The position numbers and the translations under genes were made by a program. Shown here piece by piece: positions 1 through 9,840 of a stretch of 64,000 nt of DNA (position 1 is its first letter; each line of letters opens with the position of its first letter). The stretch is taken from NCBI GenBank assembly GCA_031841125.1, contig CM063111.1, forward strand, positions 36,778,955 to 36,842,954, in the 5' to 3' direction. Below the pieces are notes generated by a model. It was not told where the DNA came from and did no database searches. It saw only the letters and a program-made list of their open reading frames with translations. This stretch comes from Acanthococcus lagerstroemiae. Its lineage: Eukaryota > Arthropoda > Insecta > Hemiptera > Eriococcidae.

Positions 1-30
1 TCGGTCTTAAGGCGTAAAGACAGCCATTTT

Positions 31-1332
31 GATTGCAAAAAAAGTAAACAAACGTCTGTTGATAATGAGAAATCTTATACAACCATATATTCTCCATGTG
101 GAAACAGTGAAGATTTTCGACTCTTATTTTAAGAAAATTGCGCCAGTATTTTTCCGGTTAGAAAATTCCGAAATTAAAACCTTCGTACGTTCTGTTATAA
201 TCGTTGTGTGCTGATGTCGAAATGAGCTGTTCCGCTGCAAGGGTTCAGCATGCATCGTTTCCCGGTAATATAATACATTATCTCTGGGTGGATGTGACGA
301 GAAGAAAATACGGAGCCATAACAGCAGGCGGAAAAAGTTTGAGCCTTCGGCGTCATCTGTTTTATACTCTGTAAGTAGCCAACTAGCCATCAATATTCAT
401 ATATTTTTCCCTATGATTTATGCTGTACAACTTAGACTGAATTTCTTGAAGGCTCATTTCGAAGATTCTCAGTGGGAACCGAGGCGATCTGGTAAGAGCA
501 AGAGGAAATTGACTCCAATGGCCATCCCAACCACTTTCAACACCCCAAAAGTTCCATCGGCTGTGAGCAGAGAAGACAATCGCATGAACGCCGATGAAAG
601 AAGTCAAAATTTTGTTTTACAAATGTACTCACAGATTTCTTTTTCGCAGACTTATTAATTGCATTCAAGTCATTCTCTTCATCCTTTGATATGTTCTACA
701 AAAGTTATGAAAAAGTTGTTGAAGCAACACAAGTATTCTATGGAATCGAAACTTGGAAAAGAATACGTGATCAGATTAGAATCTTGTACTTCGATTTTCG
801 ATTTGAATCGAACTTCGGAGGGTTTGGAGTGTTAAGAATTGTTGAAATGGCCGTTGAAGTCAATTTCCTCTTACTCTGAACGCCTCGGTTCCTACTGAGA
901 ATCTTCGAAATGAGCCTTCAAGAAATTCAGTTTAAGTTGTACAGCATAAATCACAGGGGAAAAAATATGAATATTGATGGCTACTTACAGAGCATAAAAC
1001 AGATGACGCTGAAGGCTCAAAATTTTTCCGCCCGCAGTTATGGATCCGTATTTTCCTTCTCGTCACATTTGCCGGGAAACGATGCATGCTGAACCCTTGC
1101 ACATGACGGTTTGTGCAGTTAACAGCGGAAAAGGTCATTTCGACATCAACATACAACGATTATAACAGAACGTACATAGGTATTAATTTCGGAATTTTCT
1201 AACTGGAAAAGTATGGCGCAATTTTCTTATTCTTAAAATAAGAATCGAAAATCTTCACAGTTTCCACATGAAGAATACGGTTGTATAGGATTTCTCATTA
1301 TCAACAGACGTTTGTTTACTTTTCTTGCAATC
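31..1332. mobile_element. Long inverted repeat (foldback-type element)
   Basis: The left arm (about 31-560) returns in reverse complement as the right arm (about 813-1332), with a unique centre of roughly 250 bp. The outermost match is GATTGCAA at 31 against TTGCAATC ending at 1332. The arms match imperfectly but over almost their full length. The short open frames here are mirror-image shadows of each other and I see no protein family. It could be a foldback transposon or an inverted duplication of one repeat. No target duplication is clear, and the left end lies close to the window edge. Confidence 0.75.
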
Positions 1333-2277
1333 AGAACCGCTTTAGAGGCGGAGGCGTGCGGTTTACAAATGCAACTTATTTACGTTTTATTTCGTAATTT
1401 CGTGTTTTACTCATGACAGTATTGTGCGACTCGTGCTATTCTACAAAAATAACTATTTCCTCAAAGAAAGTGAAGACATTAACTGGATTTAGAAGAGTTA
1501 AGTGTATTGTTTGTTTGTATGAATTGGGTTCTCAGTGGAATTAGCGTACAATGTATTTGAATCGAACCAAGTACAACATGCAATATTCTGTGGTACTCTT
1601 ATCAGGAAATTTTCCGAGGAATAATGCAATGTGTGTTCCGTCGCATAAATATGTTAGCAGTAGTAATTTTGGTATTCTGTTTCAGAGGTCTTTCACGAAT
1701 ATTTCGTTTCTCGTTTGACTATTTACCTTCCTCTGTTCGTTATCAGGATTGAGGAATCATCCAAAACTCCAAAACCGTCAACATGCCTTCAACCACGAAT
1801 TTGAACTTCTATTATAATCGTGTTGAGGAATTACCGAAAAACGTGAATAAATAATTGGCAGATCACGGTTTGTTTTTGAAATGACGGATTATCTTTCTCG
1901 TATTAACGGTGTGACCAGAGTGGAGCGTGGAGCCAATGTCTTTTTGTCTTATGAACATTGTAATGAGGAGTGAGAACACATTAATGTGCGTTTTCTGAAG
2001 CGAGGATACAACTTTATTTGAATGGAAGTAAAATTCCTCATTCATTTGAATCGGAACAAAATTCCTGTCCCTGTGATTATCAGCAGTTAACAGTTCATAA
2101 ATTCGTTGAAACTCCTAAGTTTTTGAATTCCTTGGATTTGTGTCCTTTGAACGAGAAGTAGTAGTTAGCTCTTAGCCTTAGCTGCGTGATTGCAGTCTGC
2201 AGCTTGACAGTTTGAAGCCCTGAACTCTCATGATGTGCGTGTAGCGTCCTGAGCTTTTATGTTCCCTGTGGTGGAGG
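1333..2277. other. No gene recognised
   Basis: About 0.9 kb of unique-looking, moderately A+T-rich DNA with only short open frames. I see no protein family, inverted ends or tandem array. Confidence 0.5.
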
Positions 2278-2452
2278 TAAGGCTCTGTAGCTCCACATGG
2301 GTATGCTAGGCTGCCATTTTGGTTCAGCTTTTTGAAAACTTCTAGAGCGAATGATACTGCACGACGCTGTGTATTAATTTAATGCGTTGGTAGCTACAAA
2401 ACCTGAACCAAAATGGCGGTCTAGCATACTTATGTGAAACTATAGAGTCCTA
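2278..2452. mobile_element. MITE with long inverted ends and 7-bp target duplication
   Basis: The first ~48 bp and last ~48 bp are inverted repeats of each other; CTCTGTAGCTCCACATGGG on the left pairs with the right end with few mismatches. GTGGAGG occurs directly before (2271-2277) and after (2453-2459), fitting a 7-bp target duplication. The internal ~75 bp is noncoding. The superfamily is not assigned. Confidence 0.7.
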
Positions 2453-3820
2453 GTGGAGGGGGGATGAAAAAGAAGACGTTAGTGACCTCAAAGCTTTCTT
2501 CAAAGCATAATAGAACATAATATATTGTTCGCTTATCAACAAAAACCTATTCTACACTGGCGCTTCTACAATTTGGACAATCCCAATGGTACCAATGGCA
2601 AACACCCTGTTACTACCTCGCAATCAGCGAGGTCGCTTGTTATTCGATAATGGTAGGTTATAATGAAAAATTGATAAGGACTAAATTTGTGGAGAATAAC
2701 GAGGAAGATATTGCCGACGTCAAGAGTACGTGTATAGATAACTGCGTACCCTTATGCACAGAAAACTGTACTCCAATAGTGCAGGAAAATGAAGTAAGGA
2801 TCATAATTAAAATAATATTAAATTAGGCCGAAGGTATCAAAAAACTTTAATGACTCCTTCAATTTAAAATGAATTGAAATTAATTTTACAGATTCCAGAT
2901 TCATTAAAATGTGACGGTTATATTTGAGTGAAAATTGTATTCCGGCGTTGTTTTATTATTCTTTTATTATTTATATTTAAAAAATAACTAAAATAATAAT
3001 ATAATATATCGATAAATAAAATTTTAAAGAAAGATTATTATTTATAAATTTATATTATCTAATAATATTATTAAAAGAAACAAAAATCAAAATATTATAA
3101 ATTAATAAAATAATTATAGAAAAAATTATCAATTAATAAAATCAATCGTAAATTTCTTACAATATAATTAATATAAGAAGTACAGCTATAACCCCGAAAA
3201 AAATATATACAGTTATGCGCGCGACTTTGTAGATGAATCTCGCATTACCTGAGGGTGCAGGAGCCGAAACACTTGACGCAGGCAAAATAGTGGAAGTCGT
3301 AAAATAATCTTCCATCTGAAATCATAAGCAAGTGCGCTCTGAATTCTTATCCTTTTTACCTATGTATTTCGTCAACATAGACTAACGTAGATCGCCAGAG
3401 ATCAATTTAACCGAAAGAAGATGAAATTTTTATGCATTTCCCGTGATAGTATCTAATTTTGTTTCGAACGTGTTGCAGGGCGTAAATTTATGCTCGTGTG
3501 TACCCAGGTTTCAGCGAAAAACCGAAAGGAAAAACTTTTTCATGTTCCATTGGCTCGCGTTCTGTTGTGAGAAGCGGTTGTTGTTAAATTTACTAGAAAC
3601 TAGCGATTTTCATGCGAAAATGAAAACAATCAAATTGATTCCCCTTTTGATTTTGTATAAGATGAGTCTACGTTCAGATTTGGCAATAGAAACTTTCGGA
3701 TTTAATTGACATTGCATAGAGGCTACTACTGTAATATACATGCAATTTTCGGTTAAATTAGTGTGTGACGACTGATTATTACCTCGTTACAGAAATCGCT
3801 TTCAAACTTGAATAATACCG
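2453..3820. other. Intergenic, with a hairpin repeat and an A+T-rich block
   Basis: Positions 2598-2641 hold a 44-bp sequence with a CCTCGC...GCGAGG hairpin that recurs at 61173-61216. A short open frame follows from ATG 2650 with a Cys-rich stretch (CIDNCVPLCTENC) and a possible donor GTAAGG near 2794; this could be a small exon but nothing supports it further. Positions 2935-3180 are nearly pure A/T. I recognise no gene. Confidence 0.45.
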
Positions 3821-3997
3821 CTATGGGGCCACAAAAGTGGCAGCTGGCCCCCAGGCATATTTCAGTTTTTTTACAGTTGTTGAATAATTTTCTGCAGCTG
3901 TCGTACGAGGTCTGCAAATGGAATACACGCGAATCTTAACGAATAGTGCTCGCGCAAGAGAGAGTGCACAGATTACTTTCAAATAATTTATACTTAC

Positions 3998-4114
3998 AGA
4001 TGGATTTTGTATGAAATCGCATTCATCTGATGATGGTATTCTTCCACAAAAGTGTAAATTATGAGTAGACAATGCTCCCAGTAGGGATAAGATTATTAAA
4101 ACTCGTCGAACCAT
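3998..4114 (-). CDS. Possible first coding exon of a small secreted protein
   Basis: Read on the minus strand, ATG at 4114 opens MVRRVLIILSLLGAL, a basic start followed by a hydrophobic run that looks like a signal peptide. Two cysteines follow, and then the segment ECDFIQNPS. The exon ends at 3998 in front of an exact GTAAGT donor, after 39 whole codons (phase 0). An in-frame upstream ATG at 4216 would add 34 residues without signal character, so I prefer 4114. I could not place the next exon. It could be a chance open frame, and no family is recognised. Confidence 0.3.
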
Positions 4115-4592
4115 ACCGATAAATTTAATTCTAATACCACTGATGTAAATTGATGAATGTTTCGCAAATGCACTTTGCCCATTCGGCGATCGAAAAGCAT
4201 TATAAAGCAATCTCACACTCTCCGTCTCCTTCTTCCATTGGTCATTCGTACTCCAGTATTAGAAGGAAGGCCGAAAAATGTTGCCCCCACCGACCCGCCT
4301 ACTGTTCTAAAATGTGTCGTACTGAGCTCTTTTCGTTCATATGAAATCTGGTGAATGTAGGAGCCTTCTCCCCTCTAGAAATTATAAAGAATTAAGGATT
4401 TCAAAATTCACAAGAAAAGTGCTCAAAATACTTTCTGATCAGACTCAAGACAGATTTTTATCATGTCTGTACTACTTATTGACCAGTTATGGATCGGATT
4501 ATTAAGGTTCAGACTTCCGTTTCGTCTCCAAACGCCCCAAAATTTCTCTTTTTGCAAAATATTTTAACCATGTCTACCCTTATAAATTTATT

Positions 4593-4614
4593 GGTTTGTT
4601 TGTTTGTTTGTTTA
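4593..4614. repeat. TTTG microsatellite
   Basis: Five or more tandem TTTG units in noncoding DNA. The surrounding 4217-4847 stretch holds no recognisable gene. Confidence 0.8.
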
Positions 4615-4847
4615 TTTATGTAATTGAAAAGTTGACGCCTGAGCCATGATGGCTAGAAGGGGTTGACATTTTCAAAAACATTCCTATAAGAGTCTAGAGA
4701 AGATTTTAGGCTAAGTATTACTTCTGTATCATAATTAGGAGGGGGCTATTAATAGCCGGAAATACTTTTTTTATGTCGTTCGGACGGTGTATTATGTATC
4801 AAATACATATACATCCAGTATACGGATTTCTAACTTTATAATACGAG

Positions 4848-4987
4848 TACCGTCAACTGATCGAACACCGGTGATAATATAATACCGGCCACTCATGATT
4901 TGTTCACTGATAAAAATACTAGCGCTCCTACAACAGCTCATGAGTGGCCGATATTATCACCAGTGTCCATTACCCCAGCTGACGGTA
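4848..4987. repeat. Inverted repeat A, 50-bp arms
   Basis: The left arm 4848-4898 (TACCGTCAACTGATCG...) pairs with 4938-4987 (...CAGCTGACGGTA) around a ~39-bp loop, with few mismatches. It is noncoding. It lies directly left of a second hairpin and of a Copia gag remnant. Confidence 0.75.
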
Positions 4988-4995
4988 GTAGAGAA

Positions 4996-5150
4996 CCTAT
5001 AAGCACAAGTACGCGCATACGCCATTCTGGAGCACATCGTGGCCATGGATGCCGAATTCGACTATGCGGAGCGTGCCGCATAGTCAATTCGGCATCGACG
5101 GGGCACGATGTGCTTCAGAATGGCGTATGCGTGCACTCGGGCTTACAGAT
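4996..5150. repeat. Inverted repeat B, near-perfect palindrome
   Basis: The arms 4996-5069 and 5076-5150 mirror each other around a 6-bp loop; the innermost stem is GACTATGCGG / CCGCATAGTC. The palindrome overlaps the last codons of the Copia gag frame, so the C-terminal residues of that frame are probably not gag. Such a hairpin may be hard to clone or sequence faithfully. Confidence 0.8.
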
Positions 5151-5758
5151 TCTTTAACAGTAGTTGCTCGTGACTTGGTCCTCGTTGCGCGCAGATGGCC
5201 AGGACTGCCGTTGATGCCTTGGGTGGTACCGACACTATCTGAGCTTTTACTTGAATCGTTACCATTATTGTTACTACCAATGTTAAAGTTACCATTATTA
5301 TTTGACAAATGAGGATTATTATATGACTGGGCCGAACAATTACAATTTCTAGTGTTTCCATAAAGGCTACCATTATTATTACTTTGACAGAACCGTTGGA
5401 TGTGTCCTATTTTTCCACAAGAATAACACGTTTTTGCCGTTGACGCTGCAAACGCTGAGCCGCAAGTCGAACTTTGACTACCATGGCCCGTCTCCATGCA
5501 TTGTTGAATTATTAGGTTTCTCACCTTTGTGACATCTGTATTCAAGTGGAGATTCGCCATTGCCGCTGCCTTGACATGATTGTATGACTTGGGTAAGCCA
5601 TTTAGGAGCCAAGTGAATTCCTCTTCATTGTCAACTGTTGCTCCAGTGCTATGTAACTCGCCAATGAGCCTTTGTGTCTCGTCGCAATACTCAGCAGTTG
5701 TTTTGAAATTGCTCAATTTGACTTGTGAGGCACCCTTTACAAAGTGTCTCGAACCCAC
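5084..5758 (-). pseudogene. Copia-type retrotransposon gag remnant
   Basis: A minus-strand frame of about 220 codons with a Copia gag layout. A helical part includes YCDETQRLIGELHSTG and EEFTWLLNGLPKSYN, typical of Copia capsid regions. It is followed by one CCHC zinc knuckle (CYSCGKIGHIQRFC, near residue 110) and an Asn/Gly/Ser-rich tail. Gag binds the element RNA and builds the particle. The N-terminus is missing or beyond a break, no protease, integrase or RT follows, and the 3' end runs into a palindrome. It is a truncated relic. Confidence 0.8.
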
Positions 5759-6061
5759 TTGTAGTCTCAGCAGTTGGAAAAATTTACCATTTCAGTCAGG
5801 CGGGTTGGGAAAATCCAACAAGGTACAAGGTAATGTTTTTTTTTGCTTTGATACTTGGAAATTCTAAGTTGAGTCAGTTGGAACTTTCACAATTTTCACC
5901 CCCCCCCCCAAACTCTTCGGTACGTCCCTGAGTAGAGAAATAATAATTATGTTGTTGTTGGTTCCTCACTGTGTTTTTCAGAATCATGAACATTAGTCCG
6001 ATAAATGCTCAAATAATTTTTTATAAAAACACGGGCAAAGCGATGGCACGACGAAATTTTT

Positions 6062-6316
6062 TTGTTGAAAAATCTTGCGTTGGAACTCATGAAATCTCAA
6101 TTTCTGAAACGGGCTGAAGACAATAAATTATCCTTTGAGCTACAAACGACGGCTACAAAGATGAGTGAAGGTCAAGAGGTGAGGAGAGACATTGCGGGAG
6201 GATTTTGTGCCAAATGTCCTCGTAGAAAAAATAGAAAAACTAAAAAATGTTGTAAGAAGTGTGACAAAGCAATTTGTAATGAACGCATTGTTTTTCTTTG
6301 TGCAAAAAGGTTTTGA
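6062..6316 (+). pseudogene. piggyBac transposase C-terminal fragment, copy 1
   Basis: The last ~84 codons of a piggyBac transposase. After the helical segment LELMKSQFLKRAEDNK comes the Cys-rich zinc-binding tail CPRRKNRKTKKCCKKC ... CNERIVFLC, with the usual CxxC, CxxC and C spacing of the piggyBac C-terminal domain, which binds the element ends. The catalytic Asp-rich core is absent upstream. A near-identical copy lies at 8644-8898. Confidence 0.8.
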
Positions 6317-6367
6317 AGACGAAATATAGGCCTAATGTAATATTGGCCATGTAAATAATGTAAAAAT

Positions 6368-6666
6368 TTAGTATATCATATTTGCAGTTCGTTTTGTCAT
6401 TTGTAAAGCTACTTCATCGTCCATTCCCACACCCGACGAAGCCGTAGAGTCATCCCATAAGGATTCCGGCACGCTGCCCAACACAGCCTCCAGATCTTCT
6501 TCTGTGACTTCGGGTAGCGGGGGTTCTGCCTCATCGGGAACGGCGGGGTCGTTGTTGATATAGTCCACGAATGCATCGAATTCGACATCGTCGAGGTGGT
6601 GCAGACTTTGGTCCCTTGCGGAGGGTTCACGAAAACGTCCCTTAGGGCCTCCTCAAAATCGTCCAT
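6368..6666 (-). pseudogene. Acidic N-terminal fragment, copy 1, frameshifted
   Basis: ATG at 6666 opens MDDFEEALRDVFVNPPQG. A shift in frame then leads into an acidic stretch (DYINNDPAVPDEAEPPLPE, VTEEDLEAVLGSVPESLWDD) ending at 6368. It converges on the piggyBac tail with ~50 bp between. Acidic, low-complexity N-termini of this kind are common in piggyBac-like transposases, but I do not recognise the family. The same frame break is present in the second copy (8950-9248), so it predates the duplication or marks a splice. Confidence 0.45.
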
Positions 6667-6865
6667 CGCGCGGAACAAAGAATCAAAAACAAAGAGAAAT
6701 TCAAAAAGATAATACAAGCGCAACACGGACAAGTCGATAATTCATTTTTATTCTAACTTCCTGTCCCTCCATACTGTATAGTTCTTTGTAAATTATTTCT
6801 ACTGACATTTTAGTTGACATTTGCTTACGCACGTGTTTCACGGGTTATGATAAAGCAAATTTAGA

Positions 6866-8357
6866 TTATTTCTTCAGTTTTTTTGCTTTTTCGGAAAGCA
6901 TTTTCCGAGCCGCTCTACATATCATATTCATTCGCATCACGTGAAAGAATTGAAAAATTTTCATTGTAACCCTATCATCTTGCTCCTTGCAGCCCACTAG
7001 AGGTAACATTACTGACTCATCATCGAGTTGGGAAGAAATACTAAAGAACGTATCCGGTTTTAGGTGAGACAAATCTGAAACTTCTTTGCCTATGATATCT
7101 TCAACAGTTCGTAAAAGGTGGACTAACTGAGAAGATGGCACAGTCTGTACTCCAAACCTATCACGTTTTGTGAGCAAGCTGTCCTGTGTTGATTGCATTC
7201 CCTTCAGTGACACAATGTACTGATCGCAGTCAATAAATTTTTTCTTACTGCGGGCACATACCCAGAAAATTCTCCATAATAAAGTACTTCGTTTTTCCTT
7301 CACCTGAAATTATATCATCGATTGCATGGGGTGTACCTATACTTATGGCATTATCCAATTGAAGAAGAAATCTGTCGTGCGGTGACAGTGCTTCTTCTTC
7401 TACACCCAGAATTTTGTTTTCGTTCATCAGCTCGAGAAAAGATGAAAAATTCTCTTCACCAGTTACATTAGAACCTTTTGAGGATTTTAATAGTGAGTAT
7501 GTGCTCATCAACTTATATAGATACAGAAAATTTACAAAATTAGGATGGTCATTGTTCCCACCAGCGCTTCGAATCATTCCAAAGAATCGCTGTAGCAAAA
7601 CAAAAAAAGCCTAAGTAATCATACAGCGCGACTAAAATACACAAATCAACTGTAATTAGGAGAAAGAAGTTCGTGAAGAAGGTTGTGGGCTCTTCTCTAC
7701 ATAAAGAGAAGGAATTTTGAAGTATTTTCGTTGACTCTACAAAATGTCTTAATTTTACAATTTTTATTTACCTCAAGCTTGTCCTGGTTCAGCCTCAATG
7801 TCATTAAATATGTGTACGAACGTTCTCTCGCTAAATAATCCAGTATTTCAATAGAGGTCGGCAAAGTTACTCTCAGGCCAACAAATGTATTTTCTGTAAG
7901 AAACGAATCTGATTTCTTTGCGTTTCCACTGATCGATGTCTTTTGCCGGTTTTTTGGTATCTCCGTTAACTGGCCCATTTGTTCTTCGCTAGTTGATTTG
8001 TAACGTTTTCTAGAGACTTCTGGTTTCTTTAGCGGCGGTGTTACAGCACTCCAGGCTAATAAGTAGTTTAGAAAGTCTTCAATGTCCTGCAAAAAGGGAA
8101 GCAGTATTGCGTAAATTAAGAATAAAAAAACCCGCAGATTTTATCTGATTGATAATTAGGTACTTTTCGTTCCGTTGAGTTGTCTCCTAAATATAACGCG
8201 CTCTTTTTGGAGTCCTCGAAGACATGGCGCGAATTATTTTTCGAATGCGTCTTATAAATTGTACAGTACTTTCGCAACCTTTGAATGCTTCTTTCTGATG
8301 TATGTCACCATGGTCTCTGTACATTTCCATAGCGTCGGCAACTTTGTCGTCAAATAA
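6866..8357 (-). pseudogene. P-element-type transposase, broken, three exons visible
   Basis: Exon blocks on the minus strand are 8357-8164, 8086-7772 and 7589-6866. The first has the P-type segment CESTVQFIRRIRKIIRAMSS. The second ends RLNQDKLE at a GTAAAT donor, and the third opens RFFGMIRSAGGNNDHPN after CTACAG. Their junction recreates the conserved P-element/THAP9 stretch before FLYLYKLMSTYSLLKSSKG. The 7590-7771 intron is therefore intact. The first exon needs a frameshift near 8180 and has an in-frame stop. A second frame change sits near 7300. The 5' catalytic and THAP exons are absent. It is flanked by the 0.89-kb direct repeats. Confidence 0.85.
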
Positions 8358-8643
8358 CTGAGGGACGGGAGGAATACAATCAGTAATTGTAAGTATAAGT
8401 ATATTATTATTATTATTTTTTTGCTTTGATACTTGGGAATTCTAAGTTGAGTCAGTTGGAACTTTCACAATTCCCCCCCCCCCCCGGGCAAAACTCTTCG
8501 GTACGTCCCTGAGTAGAGAAATGATAATTATGTTGTTGTTGGTTCCTCACTGTGTTTTTCAGAATCATGAACATCAGTCCGATAAATGCTCAAATAATTT
8601 TTTATACAAACACGGGCAAAGCGATGGCACGACGAAATTTTTT

Positions 8644-8898
8644 TTGTTGAAAAATCTTGTGTTGGAACTCATGAAATCTAAATTTCTGAAACGGGCTGAA
8701 GACAATAAATTATCCCTTGAGCTACAAACGACGGCTACAAAGATGAGTGAAGGTCAAGAGGTGAGGAGAGACATTGCGGGAGGATTTTCTGCCAAATGTC
8801 CTCGTAGAAAAAATAGAAAAACTAAAAAATGTTGTAAGAAGTGTGACAAAGCAATTTGTAATGAACGCATTGTTTTTCTTTGTGCAAAAAGGTTTTGA
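8644..8898 (+). pseudogene. piggyBac transposase C-terminal fragment, copy 2
   Basis: The second copy of the piggyBac Cys-rich tail, with CPRRKNRKTKKCCKKC and CNERIVFLC intact. One of the extra cysteines of copy 1 is a serine here (GGFSAK against GGFCAK). The open frame extends upstream to 8521 without piggyBac character. Confidence 0.8.
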
Positions 8899-8949
8899 AG
8901 ACGAAATATAGGCCTAATGTAATATTGGCCATGTAAATAATGTAAAAAT

Positions 8950-9248
8950 TTAGTATATCATATTTGCAGTTCGTTTTGTCATTTGTAAAGCTACTTCACC
9001 GTCCATTCCTGCACCCGACGAAGCCGTAGAGTCATCCCATAGGGATTCCGGCACGCTGCCCAACACAGCCTCCAGATCTTCTTCTGTGACTTCGGGTAGC
9101 GGGGGTTCTGCCTCATCGGGAACGGCGGGGTCGTTGTTGATATAGTCCACCAATGCATCGAATTCGACATCGTCGAGGTGGTGCAGACTTTGGTCCCTTG
9201 CGGAGGGTTCACGAAAACGTCCCTTAGAGCCTCCTCAAAATCGTCCAT
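8950..9248 (-). pseudogene. Acidic N-terminal fragment, copy 2, frameshifted
   Basis: The partner of 6368-6666, with the same MDDFEEALRDVF start, the same mid-gene frame change and the same acidic end. No known domain is recognised. Confidence 0.4.
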
Positions 9249-9417
9249 CGCGCGGAACAAAGAAACAAAAACAAAGAGAAATTCAAAAAGATAATACAAG
9301 CGCAACACATAATTTTTTTTTCTTTTCTTTAATACGAAACGGAAACACCTATTTGTATTACTTGATATGCTAACGCCACATTTATTTTCTGATAATGTTT
9401 CGGATGTAGGAGAGACT

Positions 9418-9655
9418 CGGGCAAAGTGAACCATTAAAAAAAATATGCATATAACTCAAGAATGGAAAAAGTTAGAAACTTGCAATTGGTCTTGTTTGAA
9501 AGAGCGAACCTTCCTCTTTCAAAATATATCCAATTTTGCCAATTTGTGGTGGTTTAAAAGCTCAGAAACTATGTTTTTTCGAACCTCTATTTTTTTTAGC
9601 CATCTCAAAAATGCCCGGGCAAAACGAACCACCACCCCGGGCAAAGAGAACCACT
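9418..9655 (-). repeat. Repeated TTTGCCCGGG motifs at the Tigger-like element end
   Basis: Read on the minus strand, GGTTCTCTTTGCCCGGGG, GGTTCGTTTTGCCCGGGC and GGTTCACTTTGCCCGAG occur at about 9655, 9622 and 9436. A related CTCTTTACCCGGGGT lies at 11985-12003, upstream of the transposase start. They may be terminal or subterminal transposase-binding repeats. Exact element ends were not fixed. Confidence 0.45.
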
Positions 9656-9840
9656 ACGAAAAAAATCAGTTTTTTGCATGAAAATGTCAAGATTTCTTAA
9701 TTCATCAGTATCATCTGTAACAGGTCAGATAAAAAATATTACATTCTTTTAAACTTTTTCAAATTACTATTAAAAAATTATCTTCTACAAGCTTTCAGAC
9801 AAATTATAAAAAGATCATCTTCTAGGTAAATAAACTAAGA

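Larger units (their letters stand above)
5836..6726. repeat. 0.89-kb direct repeat, copy 1
   Basis: This block recurs in the same orientation at 8416-9308 with very few differences. Both copies start at a T-run before GCTTTGATACTTGG and end at CGCAACAC. Each contains a C-homopolymer followed by TACGTCCCTG, a piggyBac transposase C-terminus on the + strand and a convergent acidic frame on the - strand. The copies flank a P-element transposase remnant. Confidence 0.85.
8416..9308. repeat. 0.89-kb direct repeat, copy 2
   Basis: A near-identical partner of 5836-6726 in the same orientation. The differences are a handful of substitutions and a changed C-run (CCCGGG near 8485). After CGCAACAC at 9308 the flanks diverge. 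Confidence 0.85.

Noticed and set aside
2598..2641. Helitron 3' end
   Set aside because: A hairpin is present but neither copy has a clear CTRR followed by A/T at the right distance; left as an open finding.
5049..5312. Plus-strand open frames over 4900-5312
   Set aside because: They arise from the palindromes and from the antisense of the Copia gag.
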